A stretch of 64,000 nucleotides of DNA from JAYFNU01 sp034933305 (GTDB lineage Bacteria; Bacillota; Clostridia; Oscillospirales; Ruminococcaceae). Below are positions 15,232 through 25,335 of this stretch, in pieces (positions within the stretch are counted from its first letter, which is position 1; each line of letters opens with the position of its first letter). The notes below the pieces were generated by a model. It was given only the letters and a program-made list of their open reading frames with translations, was not told where the DNA came from and did no database searches. The DNA is taken from contig JAYFNU010000003.1 of the NCBI GenBank assembly GCA_034933305.1, positions 1 to 64,000 of the forward strand. Reading direction: 5' to 3'. Position numbers and translations under genes: made by a program.

Positions 15232-16037
15232 AAGACATCACGCTCGGACAGTACCTGTTCGGGGACTCGCCCGTCCACAAGCTCGACCCGCGGCTCAAGA
15301 TCCTGCTGACCATCGCGTATATCGTGCTGCTGTTCACGAGCCGAAATCTCGCGGGCGTCGCGGTCGCGATGGTGTTCTGCGCGGCGATGTTCGCGCTCGC
15401 GAAGGTGCCGCTGCGGATGATCTGGCGCAGCATCCGGCCGATCCTGCCCATCGTCATCTTTACGTCGGTGCTCAACCTGTTCTTCGTGTCCGGCGGCACG
15501 ATCTTCGAGTGGTGGATCTTCAAAATATCGCGCGAGGGCCTCTATTTTTCGGCCATGATCTCGCTGCGCATCGTGGCGCTGCTCGCGGGGACCGCGCTGC
15601 TGACCTACACGACCTCGCCCATTGAGCTGACCGACGCCATCGAGCGCCTGCTGTCGCCGCTCAAGGTGTTCAAGCTGCCCGTGCACGAGCTTGCGATGAT
15701 GATGACGATCGCGCTGCGCTTCATCCCGACGCTCATCGAGGAGACCGACAAGATCATGTCGGCGCAGAAATCCCGCGGCGCGAATCTCGACACGGGCACC
15801 TTCCGCGAGCGCGTGCGCGCGCTCACGCCCATCCTCGTGCCGCTGTTCATCTCGGCGTTCCGGCGCGCGGATGAGCTGGCGCTCGCGATGGAGTGCCGCT
15901 GCTACCGCGGCGGCGAGGGCCGCACGCGCCTCAAGCAGCTGCATTTTCACAGCCGCGACCTCGTCGCGCTGCTGGTGTTCGCCGCGGTCTTCGCGGCCGT
16001 CCTCTATGTCAACACCCTTTTTCCGGCGGTGATCTGA
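15225..16037 (+). CDS. ecfT: Energy-coupling factor transmembrane protein EcfT
   Basis: EcfT is the membrane scaffold joining the two ATPases to exchangeable vitamin-binding S subunits. The 270-residue product has about five hydrophobic segments. Both coupling-helix Ala-Arg-Gly-type motifs are present (QKSRGANLD and MECRCYRGG). The start ATG follows GGGGGAAGAGGA at the end of ecfA2. Its stop is one base before the proposed truA start. Confidence 0.95.
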   Translation: MLKDITLGQYLFGDSPVHKLDPRLKILLTIAYIVLLFTSRNLAGVAVAMVFCAAMFALAKVPLRMIWRSIRPILPIVIFTSVLNLFFVSGGTIFEWWIFKISREGLYFSAMISLRIVALLAGTALLTYTTSPIELTDAIERLLSPLKVFKLPVHELAMMMTIALRFIPTLIEETDKIMSAQKSRGANLDTGTFRERVRALTPILVPLFISAFRRADELALAMECRCYRGGEGRTRLKQLHFHSRDLVALLVFAAVFAAVLYVNTLFPAVI

Positions 16038-16038
16038 G

Positions 16039-16791
16039 ATCGACAACTTTCTTCTCACAATAAAATATGTCGGCACCGCGTACAGCGGCTCGCAGATTCA
16101 GCGCAACGCCCCGAGCATCCAGGGCGAGCTGCAGCGCGCGCTCGCGTCGGTGCTCGGCGCGCGCCCGGACGTCAAATGCTGCTCGCGCACCGACGCGGGC
16201 GTCCACGCCAACAAGTTCTGCGTCAGCTTCCGGGCCGACACCCGGCTTGCGCCGGAGCGGCTTGTGATGGCGCTCAACATGTTTTTGCCGGACGACATCC
16301 GCGTGTTTTCCGCGCAGATCGTCCCGGCGGATTTTCACGCCCGCTACGACTGCATTTCCAAAAAATACATATATTTGGTGTACAATCATACCGTGATGGA
16401 TCCGTTTTACAACGGGCGCGCGCACCGCTTCACGCCGCACATCGACGAACAGGCGCTCGGCGGGGTCGCCGCCGCGTTCGTCGGCACGCATGATTTCGGC
16501 GCCTTCTGCAACATCCGCACGAAGACGCCCGACGACACCGTGCGCACCGTGAGCGAATGCAGCGTGCGCCGGCAGGGAGATCTCGTTCTTTTCACCGTGG
16601 CGGCGGACGGCTTTCTCTACAACATGGTGCGCGTCATCGTCGGCACGCTGCTCAATGCCGCGCGCGGAAAGCTCGGCCGGGCCGACGTCGAAGCGCTGCT
16701 CGCGGCGGGGCGGCGGACGAATCTCTGCGCGACGGCGCCCGCGTGCGGGCTCTATCTCGACGATGTGATCTATAAGGACATAAAGGCATGA
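16039..16791 (+). CDS. truA: tRNA pseudouridine(38-40) synthase TruA, apparent AUC start
   Basis: TruA makes pseudouridine at tRNA positions 38-40. Homologous sequence begins at DNFLLTIKYVGTAYSGSQIQRN, and the catalytic Asp is in CSRTDAGVHA. In this frame there is no ATG, GTG or TTG between the stop at 16030-16032 and GTG 16150, which lies inside the first domain. ATC 16039 sits exactly where the start is expected, five bases after GGTGAT (16028-16033), so I take it as a rare AUC start. A point mutation or sequence error of ATG is the alternative. This gives 250 residues, normal for the family. It follows ecfT as in other Firmicutes, and its stop overlaps the next start (ATGA). Confidence 0.85.
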   Translation: MDNFLLTIKYVGTAYSGSQIQRNAPSIQGELQRALASVLGARPDVKCCSRTDAGVHANKFCVSFRADTRLAPERLVMALNMFLPDDIRVFSAQIVPADFHARYDCISKKYIYLVYNHTVMDPFYNGRAHRFTPHIDEQALGGVAAAFVGTHDFGAFCNIRTKTPDDTVRTVSECSVRRQGDLVLFTVAADGFLYNMVRVIVGTLLNAARGKLGRADVEALLAAGRRTNLCATAPACGLYLDDVIYKDIKA

Positions 16792-17951
16792 ACGACGAAA
16801 TCACGGCGGCCCGCAAAAAAAGAGTCCAGCGCATCCGGCGCCGGCGCACGGCATGGTTTCTCGCGGCGCTGACCGTCGTCGCCGTCGCGGTGCTGCTCGC
16901 GAACACGCTGACCGCGACGACGTTCCGCGACATACGGGATTTCGCGGCGACGGTCTTCGCGCCCTTCGACGGGTATCCCGTCGTGCTCGACGGCGCGGGC
17001 GCGGTCGACGAAAAGCAGATGTCGATGGCGTACGCGGTGCTGTCCGAGGAGACCGTCACGATCTACTCCCAGCGCGGCTCGCTGCTCGCCGCCTTCGCGC
17101 ACAGCTTCATCACGCCGGAGCTCACCGCCGCGGGCAACCGCGCGGTGCTCTACAACGTCGGCGGCAAGGAGCTCGTCGTCTACAACCGCACGAGCGAGCT
17201 CGCGCGGCTGAGCACCGAATTCAACATCGTCGACGCCGCGGTATGCCGCAGCGGGACGCTCGCCGTGCTCACCCGGAGCGACAAGTATACCGCGCAGCTC
17301 AATGTTTACAATAACGGCAAGTACGAGTCGGCGATGACGTGGCAGTCCAACGCGGGCTTCCCGCTGCTCGTGCGTCTGCAGCCCGACGGCAGCACGGCGG
17401 CCGTGGCCTGCGTCACGGCGAACGACGGCCGCCCCGAGACGGTGCTGACCGTCATCGACACGCGCGACGCCGCCGTGCGCTTCACCGCGCATGTCGACGG
17501 CATCGCCGCCGACATCATCGTCGGCAGCGGCGTCACCGTCGTCACGGATGAAAAGGCTGTGCTGTTCAGCGGCGGGGGAGAGGAAAAGGCGACCTACGCC
17601 TACGGCGACGCGCCGCTGCTGTACGTCGCGCACGACGAGGGCGCGGGCCTCGCGCTCGCCTTCGGGGACAACAGCCGCCCGCAGATCAATTCCGTGGTGC
17701 TGCTCAGCAGCGGCCTCGACGTCAAGGCGCAGGCCGAAGCGGTGGGCGCGGTGCGGGACATCTATCTCACCCGGTCGGCGGTCTATGTACTTGGCGCGGG
17801 CCGCGTGACGGAGTATAATATGTCGGGGGAAGCGAGGGCGGCCTATTCCGCGGACGCGCAGGCCTTCGCGCTCATAAAGACCGGCAGCCTGCTGACGCTG
17901 TGCGCCGACAGGATCGAAAAAGCGGAACACATACAGGAGGAAGCATCATGA
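16788..17951 (+). CDS. Membrane-anchored DUF5711-family protein
   Basis: The 387-residue protein has a short Lys/Arg-rich cytoplasmic start, one membrane segment (about residues 22-41, WFLAALTVVAVAVLLANTL) and a long extracytoplasmic part. That part consists of repeated short beta-strand units, resembling a beta-propeller, and matches what I know of DUF5711 proteins of Clostridia. No enzyme motif is seen and the function is unknown. It overlaps truA by four bases and the CvpA-like gene by four bases, so it is part of the same transcript. Confidence 0.7.
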   Translation: MNDEITAARKKRVQRIRRRRTAWFLAALTVVAVAVLLANTLTATTFRDIRDFAATVFAPFDGYPVVLDGAGAVDEKQMSMAYAVLSEETVTIYSQRGSLLAAFAHSFITPELTAAGNRAVLYNVGGKELVVYNRTSELARLSTEFNIVDAAVCRSGTLAVLTRSDKYTAQLNVYNNGKYESAMTWQSNAGFPLLVRLQPDGSTAAVACVTANDGRPETVLTVIDTRDAAVRFTAHVDGIAADIIVGSGVTVVTDEKAVLFSGGGEEKATYAYGDAPLLYVAHDEGAGLALAFGDNSRPQINSVVLLSSGLDVKAQAEAVGAVRDIYLTRSAVYVLGAGRVTEYNMSGEARAAYSADAQAFALIKTGSLLTLCADRIEKAEHIQEEAS

Positions 17952-18634
17952 ATATCGCTTTGACACCCATCGTTCTCGACATTCTGACGGCGGTCATCGT
18001 CGTCATCTGCTTCATCGTCAGCTGGAAGCGGGGGCTCGTCAGCACGGTCATCCGCCTTGTCGGCTGCGCGGCGTCGATCCTTTTCGGCTGGTGGGCGAGC
18101 GGCAAGCTCGCGACCATCGTCTACGACCGCTTCCTCAAGGATAAGCTCGTCGACATCGTCTCGCAGCGCGTCGCGAATCAGGCCGTCTCCAGCGGCACAT
18201 GGGGCGTGCTGGGCAGATTTGTCGACCGCATCCTCAGCGCCGCGACCGGCACCGATACGAGCGCCGCGAGCGAAACGATCGTCGACAACATGCTCAGCCA
18301 GCCGGCGACGGCCGTTGTGCGCGCCATCCTCTTCATCCTGCTGTTTTTCCTGCTGATGCTGGTCGTCAAGGGCCTCAACCGCGCGTTCCGCGGCATCAAT
18401 AAGGTGCCGGTGCTCGGCGGCGCCAACAAGCTGCTCGGCGGCGTCATCGGCATCGCCGAGGGGCTGCTCGTCTGCTACATCGCGGTCGCGGCGGTCTCCC
18501 TCATCGTGACGCTCACGAACAACAGCCTCACATGGCTCAACACCGACCTCATCGACGTGTCGAAGCTCTTCTCGCTGCTGTATCATTTCAATCCCATCAA
18601 GGCGGTCACCGAAAGCGGCCTTCTCACCCAGTAA
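17948..18634 (+). CDS. CvpA-family membrane protein
   Basis: The 228-residue protein has four hydrophobic segments in a CvpA layout: LDILTAVIVVICFIVSWKRG at the start, the following VIRLVGCAASILFGWW, then VVRAILFILLFFLLMLVV and LLGGVIGIAEGLLVCYIAV. CvpA-family proteins are linked to colicin V production in Escherichia coli and to envelope functions elsewhere; the biochemical role is unsettled. AGGAGG precedes ATG 17948. The start overlaps the DUF5711 stop. Confidence 0.8.
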   Translation: MNIALTPIVLDILTAVIVVICFIVSWKRGLVSTVIRLVGCAASILFGWWASGKLATIVYDRFLKDKLVDIVSQRVANQAVSSGTWGVLGRFVDRILSAATGTDTSAASETIVDNMLSQPATAVVRAILFILLFFLLMLVVKGLNRAFRGINKVPVLGGANKLLGGVIGIAEGLLVCYIAVAAVSLIVTLTNNSLTWLNTDLIDVSKLFSLLYHFNPIKAVTESGLLTQ

Positions 18635-18682
18635 ACAGTGTGCGCGCCCGCGCGGCGCAATTTTAAAATAAAGGATGCAAAC

Positions 18683-20932
18683 ATGATCTGTTCCCGATGC
18701 AAAAAGCGCCCTGCGGTCATCTTCATGACCCGCATGGAGGGCGACAAAACGATCAACGAAGGGCTGTGCCTCGTTTGTGCGAGGGAGCTCGGGCTCAAGC
18801 CCATCGACGATCTCATGAAAAAATTCAATATCGGCGACGAGGAGCTGGAGGCGTTTTCCAACCAGTTCATGATGCCCGGCGAGGACGATGAAAACGGCTT
18901 CGAAGCGGGCGGCTCGCCGACCTTCCCCAACTTTTTCGGCGGCCTTGCGGGCGCGCAGCCCGACGCCGACACGGCGCAGAAGCAGAAAAAAGCCGCCAAG
19001 GGCAAGCCGGAGGAGCAAAAGCGCAAGTACCTCGACACCTACTGCGAGAATCTCTCCGAGAAGGCGCGCGAGGGCAAGCTCGACCGCATCATCGGCCGCG
19101 AAAAGGAGATCTACCGCACCATCCAGAGCCTGTCGCGCCGCCAGAAGAACAATCCCTGCCTCATCGGCGAGGCGGGCGTCGGCAAGACGGCCATCGCCGA
19201 GGGCATCGCGCTGCGCATCGCTTCGGGCGACGTCCCCGCGCGCATGCTCGACAAGGAGGTCTATCTGCTCGACCTGACGGCGCTCGTCGCGGGCACGCAG
19301 TTCCGCGGCCAGTTCGAGAGCCGCGTCAAGGGCCTCGTCAGCGAGGTCAAGGCGGCGGGCAACATCATCCTGTTCATCGACGAGGTGCACAACCTCACCG
19401 GGGCGGGGGACGCGGACGGCGCCATGAGCGCCGCGAACATCCTCAAGCCCGCGCTGTCCCGCGGCGAGATCCAGGTCATCGGCGCGACGACCTTCGCGGA
19501 ATACCGCAAGTATATCGAGAAGGACCAGGCGCTCGAGCGCCGCTTCCAGCCCGTCAAGGTCGAGGAGCCGTCCATCGCCGACACCGTCGAGATGCTCAAG
19601 GGCATCAAGGAATACTACGAGAACTACCACAAGGTCAAGGTCTCCGACGCGACGGTGGAGCTCATCGTCGCGCTGTCGGAGCGCTATATCTCCGACCGGT
19701 TCCTGCCGGACAAGGCGATCGACCTGCTCGACGAGGCCTCGGCCTGCCGCGCGCTGCGCTGCCCGGAGCTCGCCGAATACGAGGAGCTGTCGAAGAAATG
19801 CGCGCAGCTGCTCGACGACGAGAAGGCGGAGCAGGAGAAGGAGACGCCCGACTACGAGAAGATCGCCAATCTCAAGAGCGAGGGCATCAAATACAACGAG
19901 CGCATCCAGCAGCTTCTGCCCGTCGTCAATGATCTCGAGGTGACGTCGGAGGATCTCAGCAAGGTCATCGAGCTGTGGACCGGCATCCCCGCGAGCAAGA
20001 TCGAACAGAGCGAGTACAAGAAGATCGACGGACTCGAAGCGGCCATGGAGAAGCGCATCATCGGGCAGGACGAGGCGGTCAGGGCCGTCGCGAACGCCAT
20101 CAAGCGCACGCGCGTCGGGCTCTCGAAGCGCCGCCGCCCGGCGTCGTTCATCTTCGTCGGCCCGACGGGCGTCGGCAAGACCGAGCTCGTCAAGGTGCTC
20201 GCGAGCGAGCTGTTCAGCGGCGTCGATCCGCTCATCCGGCTCGACATGTCGGAATACATGGAAAAGCACACCGTCGCGCGGCTTATCGGTTCGCCCCCGG
20301 GCTATGTCGGCTACGACGAGGCGGGGCAGCTCACCGAGAAGGTCCGCCGCCGCCCGTATAGCGTCGTGCTGTTCGACGAGATCGAAAAGGCGCACCCCGA
20401 CGTCATGAACATCCTGCTGCAGATCCTCGACGAGGGGCGCGTCACCGACGGCCAGGGCCGCACGGTCAATTTTGAAAACACGGTCATCTGCATGACGAGC
20501 AACGCCGGGTCGTCCGACAAGACGGGCCTCGCGGGCTTCGGCAAGACGGTCGAGGACATGAGCGAGGAAAAGACGCTCAAGGCGCTGTCCGATTTCCTGC
20601 GGCCGGAGTTTCTGTCGCGCGTCGACGAGGTCGTCGTCTTCAAGCCGCTTTCGAAGGAAAGCATGCAGAAGATCGCGGCGCTGATGCTCGACGAAATGCG
20701 CGACCCGCTGCTCGAAAAATTCATTGCGCTGTCGTACGACGACGCCGCGCTCGTGACGCTCACGGACCTCGCCGAGGGCGGCAAGTACGGCGCGCGCGAC
20801 CTGCGCCGCGTCATCCGCAAGCAGGTGGAGGACAAGGTCGCGAATCTGCTCGTCGAGCGGGGCGACAAGCCGCCGAAGGGCGTGAACATCACGGCCGCTG
20901 ACGGCAAGATCGTCGTCGAAGCGAAGGACTGA
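18683..20932 (+). CDS. clpE: ClpE-type AAA+ unfoldase with N-terminal zinc finger
   Basis: The 749-residue protein begins MICSRCKKRP, with a second CLVCAREL pair, giving the four-cysteine zinc finger that distinguishes ClpE from ClpC. Two AAA+ modules follow (Walker A GEAGVGKT and GPTGVGKT; Walker B LFIDEVH and VLFDEIEKAHPD). Between them is a middle coiled-coil/UVR-like stretch (EELSKKCAQLLDDEKAEQEK...). A Gly-Phe loop (GLAGFGKT) sits where ClpP-binding loops are found. It therefore probably unfolds substrates for ClpP, which is not in the window. ATG 18683 follows AAAGGATG. I see no CtsR-type operator upstream. It is probably co-transcribed with the CvpA-like gene, 48 bases away. Confidence 0.9.
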   Translation: MICSRCKKRPAVIFMTRMEGDKTINEGLCLVCARELGLKPIDDLMKKFNIGDEELEAFSNQFMMPGEDDENGFEAGGSPTFPNFFGGLAGAQPDADTAQKQKKAAKGKPEEQKRKYLDTYCENLSEKAREGKLDRIIGREKEIYRTIQSLSRRQKNNPCLIGEAGVGKTAIAEGIALRIASGDVPARMLDKEVYLLDLTALVAGTQFRGQFESRVKGLVSEVKAAGNIILFIDEVHNLTGAGDADGAMSAANILKPALSRGEIQVIGATTFAEYRKYIEKDQALERRFQPVKVEEPSIADTVEMLKGIKEYYENYHKVKVSDATVELIVALSERYISDRFLPDKAIDLLDEASACRALRCPELAEYEELSKKCAQLLDDEKAEQEKETPDYEKIANLKSEGIKYNERIQQLLPVVNDLEVTSEDLSKVIELWTGIPASKIEQSEYKKIDGLEAAMEKRIIGQDEAVRAVANAIKRTRVGLSKRRRPASFIFVGPTGVGKTELVKVLASELFSGVDPLIRLDMSEYMEKHTVARLIGSPPGYVGYDEAGQLTEKVRRRPYSVVLFDEIEKAHPDVMNILLQILDEGRVTDGQGRTVNFENTVICMTSNAGSSDKTGLAGFGKTVEDMSEEKTLKALSDFLRPEFLSRVDEVVVFKPLSKESMQKIAALMLDEMRDPLLEKFIALSYDDAALVTLTDLAEGGKYGARDLRRVIRKQVEDKVANLLVERGDKPPKGVNITAADGKIVVEAKD

Positions 20933-20959
20933 CCGGTCCGTCTCCGAAAAGATACAAAA

Positions 20960-20990
20960 AAAGGGCGCCGCTGCTGCGGCGCCCTTTTGC
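20960..20990 (+). terminator. Terminator after clpE
   Basis: Perfect 12-bp stem (AAAGGGCGCCGC/GCGGCGCCCTTT) with a TGCT loop, 27 bases after the stop. It closes the long ruvC-to-clpE gene run. Confidence 0.85.
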
Positions 20991-21084
20991 GCGGGACAGA
21001 AAGCGAAGGGAAATCCCCGGCGCGCGCCCGACGCCCCTGCGGCGGATGCGCGGGCGGCGCGGGGCGATCGCACGGCGCCGAAGC

Positions 21085-21702
21085 TCAGTCCGCGCTCTCC
21101 AGCTTGTAGTCTGCGAATTTCGCGATGAGCGCGCTGACGATGACCGTGATGATCGTTTCCGGGATCATATAGCTCGCGTTGTACACGACGCTGTACAGCA
21201 GCGCGAGCGCGCCGCCGCTCACCTTTGCGAGGATCGCGGCGCCCGTCGCGCCCATCTCGCCGAAGAACCAGTCGGCGTACTCGCCCCAGACGAAATAGCC
21301 GGAGATGACGTGGGACACGAAGCGAAGCAGCAGCGCGACGAAGCTGCCCAGCGCCAGTTCCGCGCCGACGCTTTTGAGCTTGCCCCTGAACATGCCGCCG
21401 AGCCCCAGCACCGTGAACGCGATGACGTAGTCGAACAGCACGACCATGACGATGCTGTACAGCGAGATGCCCGCGGCGGAAAAGCCGGTCAGCATCTGAA
21501 ACAGCGAGAAGACGAAGCCCGACAGCAGGCCCCATTTGAGGCCGCGGCGGTAGGAGATGAGGATGATGGGCAGCATGCTGCAGAAGGTGATCGACCCGCC
21601 GTAGGGCAGGAACTTGAACTTCGGGAAGACCGACAGCACGCAGGCGAGCGCGACGAGCATCGCGCATTCGGTGAGGATGTGGAGGTTTTTGTTCTTTTGC
21701 AT
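21085..21702 (-). CDS. thiT: Thiamine ECF transporter substrate-binding subunit ThiT
   Basis: The 205-residue membrane protein has about six hydrophobic segments and the family pattern ALACVLSVFPKFKFLPYGGS, a six-helix S subunit that binds thiamine and docks on EcfT. ATG 21702 is preceded by AAGGAG at 21712-21717. A TPP riboswitch and an intrinsic terminator lie just upstream on the same strand, which fixes the substrate as thiamine or a precursor. The energising EcfA1A2T module is encoded at 13.5-16 kb. A late motif (YASYMIPETIITVIV in altered form NASYMIPE) matches ThiT. Confidence 0.92.
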   Translation of the reverse strand: MQKNKNLHILTECAMLVALACVLSVFPKFKFLPYGGSITFCSMLPIILISYRRGLKWGLLSGFVFSLFQMLTGFSAAGISLYSIVMVVLFDYVIAFTVLGLGGMFRGKLKSVGAELALGSFVALLLRFVSHVISGYFVWGEYADWFFGEMGATGAAILAKVSGGALALLYSVVYNASYMIPETIITVIVSALIAKFADYKLESAD

Positions 21703-21730
21703 TTGTGACAGACTCCTTACATTTGTTTTT

Positions 21731-21772
21731 TGCAAAACAAAACGCCCTTGTCCTTTTGGGACAAGGGGCGTA
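21731..21772 (-). terminator. Riboswitch-controlled terminator of thiT
   Basis: On the minus strand CGCCCCTTGTCC and GGACAAGGGCG form a stem with one bulged C, followed by TTTTGTTTT. It stands between the TPP aptamer and thiT, as expected for termination when TPP is bound. Confidence 0.85.
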
Positions 21773-21795
21773 AAAAGCATGAAAAGGAATTTCAA

Positions 21796-21879
21796 CACTT
21801 CCTACGCCGGCATTATCCGGATCAGGTTCGAGGGACACGGCCTTGCGGTCGATCTCAGCCTTTCGGCGCCCCTGTGTTT
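21796..21879 (-). promoter_or_regulatory. TPP riboswitch (THI element) upstream of thiT
   Basis: The conserved boxes are present on the minus strand in order: CAGGGGCGCC, GGCTGAGATCG, the CTGATCCGGATAATGCCGG block and CGTAGGAAGTG. This is the TPP aptamer. With the following terminator it should switch thiT off when thiamine pyrophosphate is plentiful. Confidence 0.95.
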
Positions 21880-21914
21880 TGTTTTTATCAGCATAGCGCG
21901 AACGCGCCGCTTTG

Positions 21915-22562
21915 TCAAATGTTCTTTTCGCACAGCCCCGCGAGGCAGCAGTTTTCGCACAGCGGCCTGCGCGCGTCGCAGACCGCGCGCCCGTGCAGCA
22001 CCAGCCGGTGGCAGAAGTCGTTGCCCTTCTCGGGCTCGATGACGGCGCGCAGCTGCTTTTCGAGCTTTGCGGGGTCCTTTGTGTCGGCGATGCCGAAGCG
22101 GTTGGAAAGGCGGATGCAGTGAGTGTCGCAGACGATGGCGGGCTTGCCGAAGACGTCGCCCACGAGGAGATTCGCGGATTTCCGCCCGACGCCGGGGAAC
22201 CTGAGCAGCGTGTCGATGTCGTCGGGCATCTTTCCGCCGAATTCGTTGACGAGCATCTTCATCGCGCCGCTGATGTCGCGCGCCTTCGAGGCGCCCAGCC
22301 CGCACGGCCGCACGATCTCCTCGATGTCCTTCACGTCCGCCGCGGCGAGCGCCTGCGGCGTCGGATATTTGTCGAACAGGACGGGCGTCACGACGTTGAC
22401 CCGCGCGTCGGTGCACTGCGCGGCGAGCCGCACGCTCACCATCAGCTGCCACGCGGTGCCGAAGTCCAGCGTGCATTCCGCAAGGGGATACGCGGTTTCC
22501 AGCGCCGCAACGATGCGCGCGGCGCGCTCTTTTTTTGTCATGACGGCAGTTTTTGTTTCCAT
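21915..22562 (-). CDS. nth: Endonuclease III (DNA N-glycosylase/AP lyase)
   Basis: This base-excision repair enzyme removes oxidised pyrimidines. The 215-residue product has the helix-hairpin-helix (LLRFPGVGRKSANLLVGDVF) and the catalytic Lys in GLGASKARDI. The catalytic Asp is in VCDTHCIRL, and the four-cysteine iron-sulfur loop has spacing CX6CX2CX5C near the C-terminus. Start ATG 22562 is assumed; MTKKE at 22538 is an alternative. It is transcribed towards the thiT riboswitch. Confidence 0.93.
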   Translation of the reverse strand: METKTAVMTKKERAARIVAALETAYPLAECTLDFGTAWQLMVSVRLAAQCTDARVNVVTPVLFDKYPTPQALAAADVKDIEEIVRPCGLGASKARDISGAMKMLVNEFGGKMPDDIDTLLRFPGVGRKSANLLVGDVFGKPAIVCDTHCIRLSNRFGIADTKDPAKLEKQLRAVIEPEKGNDFCHRLVLHGRAVCDARRPLCENCCLAGLCEKNI

Positions 22563-22649
22563 GCTTACATTCTACACTAAAAGAACGGCAAAGGGAACAC
22601 CGCCGTGCGAAAGAAATCGGGCGGCGCATGATTTATTTGCCCTCTTCTA

Positions 22650-22678
22650 TTGACGAATGCCCGCTGATTTTATAGACT
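22650..22678 (+). promoter_or_regulatory. Possible promoter of glyA
   Basis: TTGACG (22650-22655), 17 bases, then TAGACT (22673-22678) in the AT-rich nth-glyA intergenic region. The -10 is imperfect. A second TATAAA-like element at about 22700 is an alternative. Confidence 0.4.
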
Positions 22679-22738
22679 GATATTAATATGGCGCATTAGT
22701 ATAAAAATACGGCAAGCCGTCTGAAACGGAGAGGAATT

Positions 22739-23992
<1,254 letters not shown>

Positions 23993-24010
23993 ACCGAAAG
24001 GAGGGCGCGC

Positions 24011-25282
24011 ATGGCGCACACACCGCTCGCCCAGCTCATCCGGCCAGAGACGCTCGACGACATGTTCGGGCAGCAGCACCTGCTCAAAAAGGGCTGCGTC
24101 TTCCGCGACATGATCGACCGCGGCGTCGTGCCCAACATGATCTTTTTCGGCCCGTCCGGCGTCGGCAAGACGACGGCCGCCGGCATCATCGCCAAAAACA
24201 GCAACATGCAGCTGTACCGCCTCAACGGCACCTCGGCGTCGACGGGCGACATCAAGGACATCATCGCGAGCGTCCACACGCTCGCGGGCATGAACGGCAT
24301 CCTGCTGTACCTCGACGAGATCCAGTACTTCAACAAAAAGCAGCAGCAGTCGCTGCTGGAGACGGTCGAGGACGGCTCCATCACGCTCATCGCCTCGACG
24401 ACGGAAAACCCCTATTTTTACGTCTACAGCGCGCTGCTGTCGCGCTGCACGGTGTTCGAGTTCAAGCCGCTCGCCTGGAGCGACGTGCGCGCGGCCGTCG
24501 ACCGGGGCGTCGAGCTCGTCGAGCGCAGCGACGGGATCGCCTGCCGCATCGACGGGGAGACGCGCGACTACATCGCCCAGACGGCGGGCGGCGACGTCCG
24601 CAAGGCGCTCAACGCGCTCGATCTGCTGACCGCGGCGGCGCCCGAAGAGGGCGGCGCGCGCACCGTCACGCTCGACATGGCGAAGCAGGTCGCCGCGCGC
24701 AGCGCATCGCGCTACGACAAAGCCGACGACGTCCACTACGACCTGCTGTCGGCGCTGCAGAAATCCGTGCGGGGCAGCGACCCCGACGCGGCGCTGTTTT
24801 ACCTCGCGCGGCTGCTCGAAGCGGGGGACATCATCTCGCCCTGCCGGCGGCTGCTCGTCATGGCGAGCGAGGACATCGGCCTCGCGCATCCCATGGCGGT
24901 CGCCGTCGTCAAAAGCTGCGTCGACGCGGCGCGGGAGCTCGGGCTGCCCGAGGCGGGCATTCCGCTCGCCGAAGCGGCCGTCTTCCTCGCGACGTGTCCG
25001 AAGAGCAACACCGCGAATGAGGGCCTCGCCGCGGCGTCGCAGGACGTCAGGGACGGCAAGGGCGCCGAAGTGCCGGCGTACCTGCGCGGGACGGGCTACG
25101 GCGGCGCCGAGAAGCTCGGCCGCGGGCAGGGCTACAAGTATCCGCACAGCTATCCCAACCGCTGGGTTCGGCAGCAATACCTGCCCGACGACATCGCCGG
25201 CGCGCATTATTACGACTACGGCGACAACAAGACCGAACAGGCCGCCAAGGCCTACTGGGACAGGATCAAGGGCGAAAAATAG
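24011..25282 (+). CDS. rarA: Replication-associated recombination ATPase RarA (MgsA)
   Basis: The 423-residue AAA+ protein resembles clamp-loader ATPases and acts at stalled replication forks. It has FGQQHLL near the start, Walker A GPSGVGKT, Walker B LLYLDEIQYFN and sensor 1 ITLIASTTENPYF. The arginine-finger region is LLSRCTVF. The C-terminal RarA tetramerisation part includes KSVRGSDPDAALFYLARLLEAGD and YKYPHSYPNRWVRQQYLP. ATG 24011 follows AAAGGAGGGCG. Confidence 0.93.
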   Translation: MAHTPLAQLIRPETLDDMFGQQHLLKKGCVFRDMIDRGVVPNMIFFGPSGVGKTTAAGIIAKNSNMQLYRLNGTSASTGDIKDIIASVHTLAGMNGILLYLDEIQYFNKKQQQSLLETVEDGSITLIASTTENPYFYVYSALLSRCTVFEFKPLAWSDVRAAVDRGVELVERSDGIACRIDGETRDYIAQTAGGDVRKALNALDLLTAAAPEEGGARTVTLDMAKQVAARSASRYDKADDVHYDLLSALQKSVRGSDPDAALFYLARLLEAGDIISPCRRLLVMASEDIGLAHPMAVAVVKSCVDAARELGLPEAGIPLAEAAVFLATCPKSNTANEGLAAASQDVRDGKGAEVPAYLRGTGYGGAEKLGRGQGYKYPHSYPNRWVRQQYLPDDIAGAHYYDYGDNKTEQAAKAYWDRIKGEK

Positions 25283-25294
25283 CCGCTGTTTGCC

Positions 25295-25322
25295 GGCCGT
25301 CCCCGGAAAGGACGGCCTTTTA
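25295..25322 (+). terminator. Terminator after rarA
   Basis: Stem GGCCGTCC/GGACGGCC with a seven-base loop, followed by TTTTA, 13 bases past the rarA stop. Confidence 0.75.
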
Positions 25323-25335
25323 TTACGGAGGTATC

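Noticed and set aside
17843..21838. A 1,331-codon minus-strand open frame opposite clpE and its neighbours
   Set aside because: It runs through several well-supported genes and the thiT riboswitch and has shadow composition without any domain.
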